DNA of 64,000 nucleotides, taken from Choristoneura fumiferana. Its lineage: Eukaryota > Arthropoda > Insecta > Lepidoptera > Tortricidae. The first letter of the stretch is position 1. Each line of letters opens with the position of its first letter. A program made the position numbers and the translations under genes. Below, one piece after another: positions 20,395-29,625 of this stretch. The DNA lies in assembly GCF_025370935.1 (NCBI RefSeq), contig NC_133499.1, forward strand, positions 4,469,343 through 4,533,342, in the 5' to 3' direction. The notes under the pieces were generated by a model. That model saw nothing but the letters and a program-made list of their open reading frames with translations. It was not told where the DNA came from and did not search any database.

Positions 20395-20597
20395 CAAGTT
20401 TTATTGGTTCTCGAATGGAGACCGCGGATCGACAAGCGCAGCGTAGGACGTCCACCAACGAGATGGACGGATGACCAGGTTAAAGTCGCGGGTTCACGGT
20501 GGATGTAGGCCGCTGCCGACCGAGGCAACTGGAGGTCTATGAGGAGGCCTATGTCCAACAGAAGACGTCCTATGGCTGATATGATGATGATGATGAC
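20395..20597 (+). pseudogene. RTE-like LINE 3' end with reverse transcriptase C-terminus
   Basis: The frame reads VLEWRPRIDKRSVGRPPTRW then TDDQVKVAGSRWM and ends at TAG. A downstream frame resumes at ADRGNWRS. This is the conserved C-terminus of RTE-clade reverse transcriptases. A (GAT)n tail follows (GATATGATGATGATGATGAC). It lies about 35 bases upstream of the exon at 20632, so the exon's 3' splice site is next to a LINE tail. Confidence 0.85.
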
Positions 20598-20646
20598 AAA
20601 TTGTAAATAAGTATGTTTTCTATTGTTACAGATTAATCCACCGCGA

Positions 20647-20682
20647 ATGATTTCGCGGACTACGCTCGCCAATGTTATGTGA
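20647..20682 (+). promoter_or_regulatory. Upstream ORF in the leader of the 20725 exon
   Basis: ATG at 20647 opens 11 codons (MISRTTLANVM) and closes with TGA at 20680-20682, 42 bases before the ATG at 20725. If the leader is as drawn, this uORF could reduce or regulate main-frame translation. Confidence 0.35.
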
Positions 20683-20724
20683 TAGTGCCTAGTGAAGTGT
20701 AGTAGCGTCGGCCATCTTGTGAGC

Positions 20725-20818
20725 ATGGCCGCCATTTTGCGCGCGCTCCGCGTGAGACTCGGCGCTGTCGTCGTAAACGCCGCCCTGCTACTCACGTTCG
20801 CTGTTTATTCTTCTTATG
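20725..20818 (+). CDS. First coding exon of an unidentified secreted or membrane protein
   Basis: An exon spanning 20632-20818 is bounded by a polypyrimidine-rich acceptor (TTTTCTATTGTTACAG ending at 20631) and a consensus donor GTAAGT at 20819. The ATG at 20725 (GAGCATGGCC) gives 31 codons plus one base. The N-terminus starts MAAILRALRVR, with three arginines, followed by a hydrophobic run (LGAVVVNAALLLTFAVYSSY). That is the pattern of a signal peptide or a type II signal anchor, entering the secretory pathway. The bases before the ATG would be 5' leader with a uORF. GC content and codon use (GCC, CTC, CGC) are higher than in the surrounding DNA, as expected for a real exon. The acceptor implies a leader exon further upstream, and the remaining exons must lie downstream. 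I do not recognise the gene. Confidence 0.6.
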
Positions 20819-20870
20819 GTAAGTTGGCGTCAATTTCATTGTCAAATAATCAGATAGATACATAATTATA

Positions 20871-21003
20871 TACAGTGACGCATTAATATCTGCCGCAGCG
20901 GAGCGTGCAAAAATATCTGACACGTCCTACTGTACTGGCCCTAGAAATAGAGTCGTGTTAGATATTTATGCACGCTGGGTTGTGTCAGATATTGGTGCTT
21001 CTC
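20871..21003. mobile_element. Tc1/mariner-type MITE, 3' end lost
   Basis: Second copy of the 7875 MITE: TACAGTGACGCATTAATATC, CGGAGCGTGCAAAAATATC, GATATTTATGCACGC. The terminal GTGACTGTA is missing. It lies in the intron 52 bases after the 20818 exon. Confidence 0.72.
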
Positions 21004-21072
21004 ACAGGCCCGCTGTGTGCAAACACTCGACGAAGGGTATAGGGAGTAGCGAGGGCAGAAGGCAAAGAAAAA

Positions 21073-21421
21073 AAACCGGCCGAGAGCGTGTCGGAGAAGC
21101 CCGAAATATGGTTCCGTAGCCCTTACGAAAAAATTAAGTATTTTTTTTCTAAGGATTTCGTATTTTATACGGAATCTTCCGAGTTCAGGATTATTTAATA
21201 CCTTAGGCTGCCATTTACTCTTAAACTACTAATAATTCTCAAGCAAACTCGATTTTAATGAAAAATTGCACTTTAAAGTTGAATATTTCGCAAACAAATC
21301 ACTGATTCGAAAAATCGTAGCAAACCCCTAATGGTTTTAAAAGTCCAATCCAACGATACCCCATCCTACATGACGAAACTATAAGGGTTCCGTTTTTGCC
21401 ATTTTGGCTACGAAACCCTAA
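21073..21421 (-). mobile_element. Family I element with internal deletion
   Basis: The minus strand begins TAGGGTTTCGTAGCC and ends CTCTCGGCCGG. The middle GTCT run is missing, so this is a ~350-bp shortened copy. Confidence 0.78.
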
Positions 21422-21559
21422 AAATACAGAGATGTAAGAGGTCATTTGGTTAAGTATACTCTATACTATACTCTTAACATCTTAAAGGGTGTGATCTCTG
21501 ATCTATCGATCATGATAAAATTTAGTTAGTCAATAGACTGTAGGTTTCGCCGAAGAACA

Positions 21560-21810
21560 CAGCTCAATGAATATGCATGTTAAAATGGCTATAGGCGGGC
21601 CACATCGTTGGACGAGAAAGGTCCTCGAGGGGCGACCACGAACCGGAAGACGCAGCGTTGACAGGCCTTCCACCAGGTGGACTGGCGACATCGTTAGGGC
21701 AACTGGTGCATGCAAGTGGCGAGTTGTCGTTCATCGTGGCGTTCGAAGGGGGAGGCCTGCGTTCCGAAGGGGGAGGCCTGCGTTCAGCTGTGGACGTCTT
21801 AGCTGATGAT
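21560..21810 (+). pseudogene. RTE-like LINE 3' end
   Basis: The frame reads HVKMAIGGPHRWTRKVLEGR then RTGRRSVDRPSTRWTGDIVR, the RTE C-terminal motif. A ~23-bp block (GAAGGGGGAGGCCTGCGTTC) is duplicated in tandem at 21747-21785. The tail is GCTGATGATAATG. Confidence 0.8.
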
Positions 21811-21827
21811 AATGGTGGACTGTAGAC

Positions 21828-22225
21828 CTGGAGCGTCCAAGTATTACGTAACGCAATTTTGGGGAGGGGGGTCTTGTAAAACGTTACGTGTTACAGGTGC
21901 GGAAGGAGGGGTTCAAACAACGCGTTACGTCATAGTTTTTTGTAACAAGTACATACTATAATGTCTTCAAAATTGGGAAATTCGCATAATCAGTTGTTCT
22001 TGGCATATACATGCTCTCATGCTGAGTTGCCAGCGTGACTGTGCCAAAAAGACCAACTTAATTCGGAAAACGGCTAAAGAAAAGCTAATAGAAATGGCCT
22101 TTAAGGTGTTACGTAACGTTTAGGAAGGGGGAGGGGGTATAGAAAAATGTTACGGCGCGTTATATGGGGGAGAGGGGGGTTAAAAATCTCCAAAAATTGC
22201 GATACGTGTTACTTGAACGCCCCCT
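21828..22225. mobile_element. MITE with GGAGCGTCCAAGTA ends and G-runs
   Basis: Terminal inverted repeats of ~35 bp: GGAGCGTCCAAGTATTACGT at the left and the complement ending ACTTGAACGCCCCCTG at the right. Inside each end lies a G-rich run (GGGGAGGGGGG; GGGGGAGAGGGGGG) and several GTTACGT words. No ORF. Confidence 0.7.
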
Positions 22226-22812
22226 GAAGACGCGTTTGTGAGTCACGACGACTATAACATACCAACATATACTGAAACATAGCATTATCCCAAATCAGAA
22301 CAGCCATCATTAAAATGCATTCAAAAAAGGCCACACACTAATAAATACCGTTGGTGCGAGTGAGCGTGATGCTAGCAATAAAATAAATTGGACGCGACGA
22401 GACGCGTACCAGGTATATATACTTGGTAAAAATACTCGGTTAAGTACTTGCTTATTGGAGCTTATTGGAATGTTTTGGGAAAAGTGATTTTGCTTGTAAA
22501 ATTAAAGAGATGACAGAATAACTTTAAAGATGGTAGCGAACATACATTTTCATGATGTGTACACATAGTTTGAATTGTAAATGATCTCTTGCCTTAATTA
22601 TTGTCATTACTGTACCGCATGTTTACAAATTGTTTTGTGTGCCAAAGTTAATAAATAAATACGGTAGCCAGATCTCATTGTGTAGTTCAGAAGTAATCCT
22701 TAATTCACTATTACATTTATTTATGAATATAGACTTTTAATAATGATTGGGTCAGGCAGTTGAATTGAAATTCCGAGTTTTTACTGAATTCTAATTTGGG
22801 AATCCATAAAAG
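22226..22812. other. Unassigned DNA
   Basis: No recognised family or exon. Confidence 0.4.
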
Positions 22813-22987
22813 TAAGGCTCTGTTTCCACCAGAGATGTGCAAATGTGTTGCGAGTAATGTGAATCGCTCCGTTCAGCTGTTTCCACCAGATATGTCCTAT
22901 GCGAGGATAGATACATGAAGCGTTTTTATTGGTTAATGAAAAACACATCCCTCGGACATCTCTGGTTGAAACGCAAACGCAGCCTTA
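22813..22987. mobile_element. MITE with TAAGGCTCTGTTTCCACCAG ends
   Basis: Left end TAAGGCTCTGTTTCCACC, right end GGTTGAAACGCAAACGCAGC plus CTTA. The inner CAGAGATGT/ACATCTCTG words are inverted. A fragment of the same family's end is at 42100-42125. Confidence 0.7.
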
Positions 22988-23108
22988 GATTAATTTATAT
23001 CATTCTAGTAACAAATAGGTATCTAGGTACAATTCATGTCATGTCATACGTTAATTGAATGTCAAAATTAAATAAAAACATCAGTAAGGTAACAATAAAA
23101 TGTACTAA

Positions 23109-23235
23109 CCATCCCACTTTTCAGCACAAGCCTCCTCACAAGATAAGAGAGCTTAGATAGGCTATAGAAAGCACCGTTGAAATCCTTAGCATGTTTCTCT
23201 AGGATATTCTTTAAGCAAAAGCTCGTGCATTTGAA
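23109..23235 (-). mobile_element. SINE family D remnant
   Basis: CCCACTTTTCAGCACAAGCC, CTCCTCACAAGATAAGAGAG and CTTAGCATGTTTCTCTAGGA follow the order of minus-strand D at low identity. Confidence 0.4.
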
Positions 23236-23431
23236 ATGTAATTTCAGTGATAAATACTTGCTAATATTTTACCTAGTATTTACCAGGTACAAAAACCTCG
23301 TTAGTTTACGAGCGTTCCTACAATTTGTGGTCAATTACGTATTATTTGATATAATTTCGAGCGAGGTCGGTTAGGATTTTTGTTTTGCCTTGTTTTACGT
23401 GGAACTGGTGTAGTTAGTAAGAGATTCTACG

Positions 23432-23567
23432 TACAGTCGAGTTCATAAACTTATGAGCAAATTTTTGATCAAAAATATCTGAACACGACTCCATTGTTAA
23501 CGGCGTAGAAGCGTGTTCAGATATTTTTGATCAAACTTTTGCTTAAAAGTTTATGACCTCGACTGTA
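23432..23567. mobile_element. Palindromic TA-flanked MITE (TACAGTCGAG)
   Basis: 136 bp. The arms pair over ~55 bp: TACAGTCGAGTTCATAAACT on the left and its complement ending CTCGACTGTA on the right, with TTTTTGATCAAAAATATCTG on the left and ATTTTTGATCAAA on the right. Only ~25 bp of loop. Tc1/mariner-type by its TA ends. Confidence 0.8.
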
Positions 23568-23649
23568 CTAGGAAAGTAACAGATACAAGATACGACACTA
23601 TTTTATTTCATTTCGGATAATGCTAGGCTTTATGAAAGGTAGTAATACC

Positions 23650-24073
23650 ACTAATAATATAATGCGAAAGTTTGTAAGTCTGTCCGTTTGTTGTCTTTTT
23701 AACCACCGACGCAAAAAGAGGGGTGTTCTAAGTTTGACCGCTATGTGTGTCTGTCTGTGGCACCGTAGCTCTAAACGGGTGGACCGATTTGAATGACTTT
23801 TTTTTTAATTGAAAGCAGAATTTCTAGCGATGGTTCCTAGACATGTTTTACCTAAATCGGTTGAGCCGTTTTTGAGATATTGAACTTTGAAGTGACGAAG
23901 TCGGGGGTTTTTTTATGTGTAAACCTTTGATCCGATTTAGATGAAATTCGGTATACACATAGTTTTGGTCCCGAGGAAGGACATAGGATAGTTTTATCCC
24001 GGAAAATTGCATTCCTGTGGTATAGCAATAAACGAATTCTATGCAGACGGAGTCGCGGGCGGCAGCCCTAGTA
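23650..24073 (+). mobile_element. Family F element interrupted by family A
   Basis: The 5' part (ACTAATAATATAATGCGAAA) and 3' part (GATCCGATTTAGATGAAATT, ATAGTTTTATCCCGGAAAAT, GCAGACGGAGTCGCGGGC, CCCTAGT) flank an A insertion. Confidence 0.8.
23694..23915 (+). mobile_element. Family A element inserted in F
   Basis: TTTTTAACCACCGACGCAAA to GAAGTGACGAAGTCGGGGGT. Its last third (TTGGTTAGG) is missing. The broken F element shows that A inserts as a unit. Confidence 0.82.
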
Positions 24074-24098
24074 TTCAATTAATTTTTATTACATCGCA

Positions 24099-24232
24099 CT
24101 TGCTTGTGAACAGCCTCTATACACCGAAGTGCAAAAATCGTCCCGCTGACGCTAATATTATTTAATACGAGAGTGAGGGGGACGGTACGATACGAACTTT
24201 GATTTTAGAATTTCGTAGTAGCTTCCCTGAGG
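24099..24232. mobile_element. Family P MITE
   Basis: ACCGAAGTGCAAAAATCG, GTCCCGCTGACGCTAATATT, TTAATACGAGAGTGAGGG and GATACGAACTTTGATTT to TTTCGTAGTAGC. Confidence 0.72.
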
Positions 24233-24404
24233 TCAAGGCAATATTTGGGCATTACCATCACAAAGTCAGTTCCCGTGCGTTTCCTACTCCGGTCCTTTAA
24301 TGCATTTTAGATGAGGCGTGCCGACCAGTGCCGTGGTGCCGACTAGTACCGACTAGTGTATGTATGTATGTTTGTATTGTAGTATGTGTTTATGTATTCC
24401 TTAT

Positions 24405-24560
24405 TTCTGTCCATTGTAAAGGTTGCCTGGAAGAGATCGCTCTGAAGCGATAAGGCCGCCTATAGCTTACCTTAGAAATCTCTATGTATATACTTGTGTT
24501 CTCTGTACTGTTTACTGTATTGGTGTGCAATAAAGAGTTATTGTATTGTATTGTATTGTA
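24405..24560 (+). mobile_element. LINE 3' end with (TTGTA)n tail
   Basis: GGTTGCCTGGAAGAGATCGC, GATAAGGCCGCC, TTGGTGTGCAATAAAGAG, then TTGTATTGTATTGTATTGTA. AATAAA lies before the pentamer tail. CR1/Jockey-like terminus. Confidence 0.75.
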
Positions 24561-24574
24561 TGTATGTAAACTCT

Positions 24575-24949
24575 TTAAGAGCGTTTATACCTGCTGAGCT
24601 GGCAACGTTGCATTTTTGCTAGTTTTTCTCGATTATTCCATAAAAATTGAATGAAAATTAAAAATGTTTTCTGATAGAACACTTCTTAATATATAAGTTA
24701 ATGTGTCCACTCCAATAATTATTCGAGATAAACTTTTATATTCCTTAAAAACGAATTAATGTTTATGACCGGTTTTTAAAGAAAATAAAAGTCTATAACG
24801 AATAGTTATTGGAGTAGACACATTAACTTATATATTAAGAAGTGTTCTATCAGACACCATTATTAATTTTCATTCAATTTTTATGGAATAATCGAGAAAA
24901 ACTAACAAAAATGCAACGTTGCCAGCTCAGCAGGTATAAACGCTCTTAA
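24575..24949. mobile_element. 375-bp near-perfect palindrome flanked by TTAA
   Basis: Both ends are TTAA (24575-24578, 24946-24949). They enclose arms beginning GAGCGTTTATACCTGCTGAG that pair almost to the centre (~185 bp each, few mismatches). TTAA flanks are the target preference of piggyBac-type elements, so this is a candidate TTAA-specific MITE or foldback. No ORF. Confidence 0.88.
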
Positions 24950-25014
24950 TGTACAAAATAAGTAAACAAACACAATTGACAAACAACTACTACTACAAAA
25001 ACAAAAACAACAAC

Positions 25015-25090
25015 GATGATGATGATGATGATGATGATGATGAGTGATGTAACGATGTCGTAATTCTAGCATTCGTCAATGCGAATATAG
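25015..25090 (+). repeat. (GAT)n run and fragment of a TAGTGATGTAACG element
   Basis: Nine GAT units, then GAGTGATGTAACGATG and ATTCGTCAATGCGAATAT. The latter resembles the hAT-type MITE at 48282-48741. Confidence 0.5.
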
Positions 25091-25360
25091 GCTTTTTAAC
25101 CCCCGACGCAAAAAGAGGGGTGTTATAAGTTTGATGTCAATGTCTGTGGCATCTTAGCTCTTAGCGATTTGACCAATTTCGATGAGGGTTTTTTTTTCAC
25201 GTGAAGGCCAGTTTTTAACCTCCGAAGCAAAAAGAGGGGTGCTATAAGTTTGACCGCTATGTGTGTCTGTAGCGATGCTTCTTAGACATGTTTTTGAGAT
25301 ATTGGACTTTGAAGTGACAATGTCGGGGATTTTCCAACTTTTTGTTGGTTAGGTTATCTT
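25091..25360 (+). mobile_element. Two overlapping family A copies
   Basis: A first A copy (TTTTTAACCCCCGACGC) is cut at ~25210 by a second start (TTTTTAACCTCCGAAGC). The later part (AGCGATGCTTCTTAGACATG to TTTTTGTTGGTTAGG) follows. Confidence 0.75.
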
Positions 25361-27613
25361 GCGGTGTCTCAGTTTCACATTTGTAATATTAGTAGGATTT
25401 CTAGTAGGTCTTTCATTTAATTACCCCCACTTAATTGCTTTTCATTTCGTACTGCCAATTCCATAGACATGTCCATAAAAAAATTACCGTCATCATTCTC
25501 ACGTTAAATTTAGAATACGGCTACCGTCAATAAATTAAGCCCTTAAACACTTAACGGCTCAACCCGTTCTATTTTCAAATTACCAACTGTCATTCGCGAT
25601 GACAGATGGCGTTGGCCGCACGTTTTTTTGGATTAATTCGTGTTCCTTTCTTAAAAAGCGTTGACATTAACATTTGAGGTAAGATGGAGGATGATGTGGA
25701 GTCCGGTTGCGGTTAAAAAAATCAGTGACAGAACAGAGGAACTTTAACATGTAATAGTTCTTAATCTACATGTTCAAATTGAATGTTATTGATAATATAT
25801 CTAAGTCCCATTAGGCCCTATAGATAACTGAAAATTCAGGGTTCTAGCTTTAGCCATAACAAAATTACAGGATGTTGAAAATATCCTGAATGGCTTCGAC
25901 AAAAGTATGGTACGGCCGTGCATTTTGTTTTGTTTTGCTGGACTTGGCGAGATATTAAAGTGCGAGGCGTAGGTTAGGCGGTTAGTTATGTAGCGTTTCA
26001 AATCGCTCGAGGATTGAATAACTGTCGCTAATAAGGGATTTCTAGCAAGTAACCTAGATTGTTTGAAAAAGTATGGGAGAAGCATTTGAGGTAGCGTTAC
26101 TTAACCATCCTTGACTATCGCTATACTACGCTACAAGCCAAAGTTCTCGGAAGACCTAGTCATTCTCTTTTTACGCGACTGCGCGAAGGAGAATTATTTC
26201 TAGCTCTTTGTGTTCTTTGTGTCTCATTAGTTATTCGAAAAGTTAGAAAGTTTCTATTAAAAAAAATATTAACACGAGTTTTTTTTGACGAAATATGGAC
26301 TAAGTACATATCAAGATAGTCCAGGAGTCATTAATAGTTGATCGCAATTCCCTTGCAATATTTGAAACAGAAAACTTACTGGCAAAGAATGCAAGTTGAA
26401 TAAAAGCTTGTGATAATTAAAACGCATACGTTCGCTCCCTTCGATTCGATGACAAATTTAAACACACATTTGCAGCAATTCATCTCTCACTAAGAAGTCC
26501 AGAACAAGTAAAACAAGAGCTTTTGACCAAATTACAACCCCTTTTAAGCTCTCCAGAACATTGTTCCTGCTTAGTCCAAGATGATTAATGTCAGACAAGA
26601 CACAACCTATTAATAACCACACCTAAAGATCTTAGGTATGTGCAATTCAAACTTGTCTGCATTAATTTTGTCACGAAATTCCGATAGAATTAACAATAAA
26701 CTTGTCTCCGTCAAGGAATGCCGTGGACGTAATTCCTTCGCCTTCCATTAGGCAATTTGATAAACAAAAAAAAAAACTTCCCCCGAAAACTCATTCACAA
26801 TCTTCGGAAGCGGTTCTCGAAACGTTCTATTTTTAAAACGTTTCACTGTCAACTGTCAAACTCGATGACAGATGGCGCTAACTGCAAGCCGCGGGATAAG
26901 GCGGGGATTTGTGAAAAAGCCGCCATTTTAGAACGTTCTATATTTGAAAATAAGCAAGGCACGTTTCGGCTATTAGTCGGGAAGTGTTACGATTTTAAAT
27001 ATGGAATGGGGCTCGCCTGTTTGACATTTGGTGCTTTTTAATTTTTATAAATGTAACGTTTCGTAGCCGCTTGAAAATATTCCAGCCAGGTTTCTGACCT
27101 TTAAAAAAGAACAGTTAAAACTTTCTCAAAGAAAATAAATGAGTTTAACTTGTACATGCATTTTACTAAATGTCATGACCGTAACATTGAAGTGTTGCCA
27201 GCCGAAACCGAAATACCCGTGCAAAATTTTATTTATGCATGAATATCGATGATAAATGACAAATAATGATGATTTGTGCCCATAGATATTACATTTAATG
27301 CCAATACGACGAAACTTTTAAAAATTACTTGCTCAATTTTACCAAGTCCCAATCCAAAAAATACCCTATCTCGACAGTTGTAAGAGTTAAAATCCCTACT
27401 AACAAATGTAGGAAGTTGCCAGCGTTTATGGAAATAACTTTAAATAAATCCGTGGAGTTTAAAATGCAGTTTAAAAGAACGACGGATTGAAAGGAGTAGT
27501 TTCTAGTAGTTTTATTTTTAAGATTGATGATTCGGAAGTTGAAGGCGATATGAAAGAAGAACGAAGTAAGATCGTCGGTAAAATTGTTTAAAAATCCTCG
27601 ACAGCAAAATTCC
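25361..27613. other. 2.2 kb without recognised genes or repeats
   Basis: AT-rich. GACAGATGGCG words occur at ~25600 and ~26870, each preceded by CGTTCTAT-type words, suggesting an old shared repeat. Open frames (minus 25801-26085, plus 26757-27041) have no supporting features. Confidence 0.4.
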
Positions 27614-27815
27614 CCACTAATATTATTAATGCGAAAGTTTGTACTCGTATGTCTGTTTGTTTGTTTGTTACTTCACGTCTAAACCGCTGAACTGATTTAG
27701 GTGGAATTCGGTATATAGATAGTTTTAGTCCCAGGGCGGGACATAGAATATTTTTTATCCCGAAAAATTGCATAAATGAATTTTACGCAGACGGAGTCGC
27801 GGGCAACAGGCTAGA
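27614..27815 (+). mobile_element. Family F element, near full length
   Basis: ACTAATATTATTAATGCGAA, TGTCTGTTTGTTTGTTTGTT, TCGGTATATAGATAGTTTTA, GCAGACGGAGTCGCGGGC and AACAGGCTAG. It ends in CTAG as Helitron 3' ends do, but without a strong final stem. Confidence 0.8.
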
Positions 27816-27994
27816 CTATAATGGCCGGTTCAGCCGTTTTTTTAACCCCCGACGCAAAAACAGGGGTGTTATAAGTTTGACCGCTATGTGTGTCTGTGTC
27901 TGTCTGTGGCACCGTAGCTCTTAAACGGGTGGGCCGATTTGAATGCGTTTTTTTTAATTTGAAAACAGGTTTTCTAGCGATGGTTCTTAGACAT

Positions 27995-28126
27995 ATCAAA
28001 AATACAAACTGAAATATAGATGCACAGAAAAACCAGAAAAATAAGACCAGCGCTGGGAATCGAACCCAGGTCCTCGGCATTCCGTGCCGTGTGCTATACC
28101 GCTACACCACCGCTGGACAACGATAC
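27995..28126 (-). mobile_element. SINE family B inserted in A, 6-bp target duplication
   Basis: The minus strand starts CCAGCGGTGGTGTAGCGG, then GGGTTCGATTCCCAGCGC (B-box) and CAGTTTGTATTTTTGAT. AGACAT lies at 27989-27994 and again at 28127-28132. Confidence 0.88.
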
Positions 28127-28139
28127 AGACATGTTTTTT

Positions 28140-28322
28140 AGCCGCGTATCCATTAGAGCTGCCTCAGGCCGAGCACCGCGAGCCGAGCCATATTTTGTCG
28201 GTTTTTTGGCCGTGCTCAAAGGAGCCTCAGTCTGAGCCGTGCCTTTGGCAGCGTCTCCACTTGCGCGGCCTCGGAGCGAGGCAGCCGCTCGGCCCGAGGC
28301 TGCCTCTAGTGGATACGCGGCT
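28140..28322. mobile_element. GC-rich MITE with AGCCGCGTATCC ends
   Basis: 183 bp. Inverted ends AGCCGCGTATCCATTAGAG and CTCTAGTGGATACGCGGCT, with inner GCCTC-rich inverted words. TTT on both sides may be the target duplication. The GC content is far above its AT-rich host, making it compositionally foreign. Recent because it interrupts an A element. Confidence 0.85.
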
Positions 28323-28788
28323 TTTCAAAATCGGCACAGACGTTTTTGAGATACTGAACTTTCCAACTTTTTGTTGGTTATGTTAGTGAGATAAACTTTG
28401 AAGACAATGTCTGGAGTTTTTAGACTTATCTAAGTTGGTTAGGCTAAAATAATTATTGTTCTGTAAAATAAATATTGTTATTGTACTTGCAACGGCGACT
28501 CCACGTCTTTCTTACACCCGATTGATTCATTACAAGGCGTGGCCCAGAATTTATGACGGAGGGAGAAGCTCGCTTGTACTTAACAGTTTAAGGTAAATAA
28601 AACTTTATAATGCCTACTGGCTTTGCACTGATTTATTCTTGTTTTTAAAGCGCTCAGATTAGCCCGAATCGGTATTGAGGTTTTGCGCTAAATTAATGGT
28701 GTTAGGCGCAAATGGTGCAAGGTGGGAGGTTGGCCCGTGTTGTGCCCGTTTTCAGAATAGGACGGACATGTCTAATTTATTGAATCGG

Positions 28789-29300
28789 CGTTACTTTGTG
28801 GAGGTCCATGTCAATGAACTGACAAAATTACTTTGCTCACCCTTGACCTTATGATAGCTAAGTTAATGCAAGTAATCCATACTTTTATATATAAATATTA
28901 TAAATGCGAAAGTGTGTTTGTTTGTTTGTATGTTTGTGTGTTTGTCCGTCTTTCACGCCGTAACGGAGCGACGGATCGACGTGATTTTTGGGATAGAGAT
29001 AGTGTATGGGCCCGAGAGTGACATAGGCTACTTTTTATCCCGGAAAAATGCACAGTTCCCGAGGGAACAGCGCGCGATAACCGAATACCACGCGGGCGGA
29101 GCCGCGGGCAAATGCTAGTGTGTCATAAATACACAGTTCCTCCACCTCCACACTGTAAGAACACACGCAAATCACACAAACCCATCTATCAACAACACTA
29201 CACTGACGCGTTTGGAACTCAACCAAAGTTCATCTTAAGAGCAACATAACGTTCACCATGCTTCCAGGCGTTAGACTCTAACGTCGAAACGCCTTAGTGA
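28789..29300 (+). mobile_element. Family S element interrupted by F
   Basis: Left piece CGTTACTTTGTGGAGGTCCA, TTACTTTGCTCACCCTTGAC, CTTATGATAGC. Right piece ACAGTTCCTCCACCTCCACA, GTAAGAACACACGC, CACTACACTGACGCG, AACGTTCACCATGC. An F element separates them. Confidence 0.65.
28892..29118 (+). mobile_element. Family F (Helitron-like), full length
   Basis: ATATTATAAATGCGAAAGTG, GTTTGTTTGTATGTTTGTG, CGGAGCGACGGATCGACGTG, GGGCCCGAGAGTGACATAGG, CTTTTTATCCCGGAAAAA. It ends with stem GCGGGCGGAGCCGCGGGC and CTAG, followed by T. The stem plus CTAG is the signature of a Helitron 3' end. Confidence 0.85.
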
Positions 29301-29625
29301 AAACGTTTATTTATTAACAAATCAAAATAACTAAACAAACCAAAATTTTACAAAACTAAAAATTACCCTGGAGATCGCCCACTTGGGGCATCGTGCCCAG
29401 GACGGAGGCCGCATTGCCCCTCTGCACCGCCAAACTTAGGCGCTGGGCAAAGAAGGTACCAGCCCTATGGTCGCCTGAGACGCCGAAGAGCTTGTCCGAC
29501 ACATCTTTTACAAACTTTTTTGTGTCGGACGACCATTGGCCCAAAGTTTCTATTGCAAGTTGTACGAAAGAAATGCGTATTTGCGACACTTAATAGTTTG
29601 GGCCTGCTCTGCGGCGGACCCAGGC
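29300..29625 (-). pseudogene. LINE remnant: reverse transcriptase C-terminal segment
   Basis: The minus strand encodes AAEQAQTIKCRKYAFLS, then after a frameshift FVQLAIETLGQWSSDTKKFV, KDVSDKLFGVSGDHRAGTFF and AQRLSLAVQRGNAASVLGTM. A stop and an AT-rich 3' region (to AATAAATAAACG) follow. This motif string is a conserved C-terminal segment of many invertebrate LINE ORF2 proteins. A frameshift and truncation make it non-functional. Confidence 0.75.

Larger units (their letters stand above)
27838..28443 (+). mobile_element. Family A element carrying two insertions
   Basis: A starts TTTTTAACCCCCGACGCAAA. It is interrupted after TTCTTAGACAT by SINE B, continues GTTTTT, is interrupted by a GC-rich MITE, then continues TCAAAATCGGCACAGACG to TTGGTTATGTTA. 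A second A-type end follows to 28443. Confidence 0.85.

Noticed and set aside
26757..27041. 94-codon frame
   Set aside because: No splice sites, no homology, low-complexity start. Probably chance.
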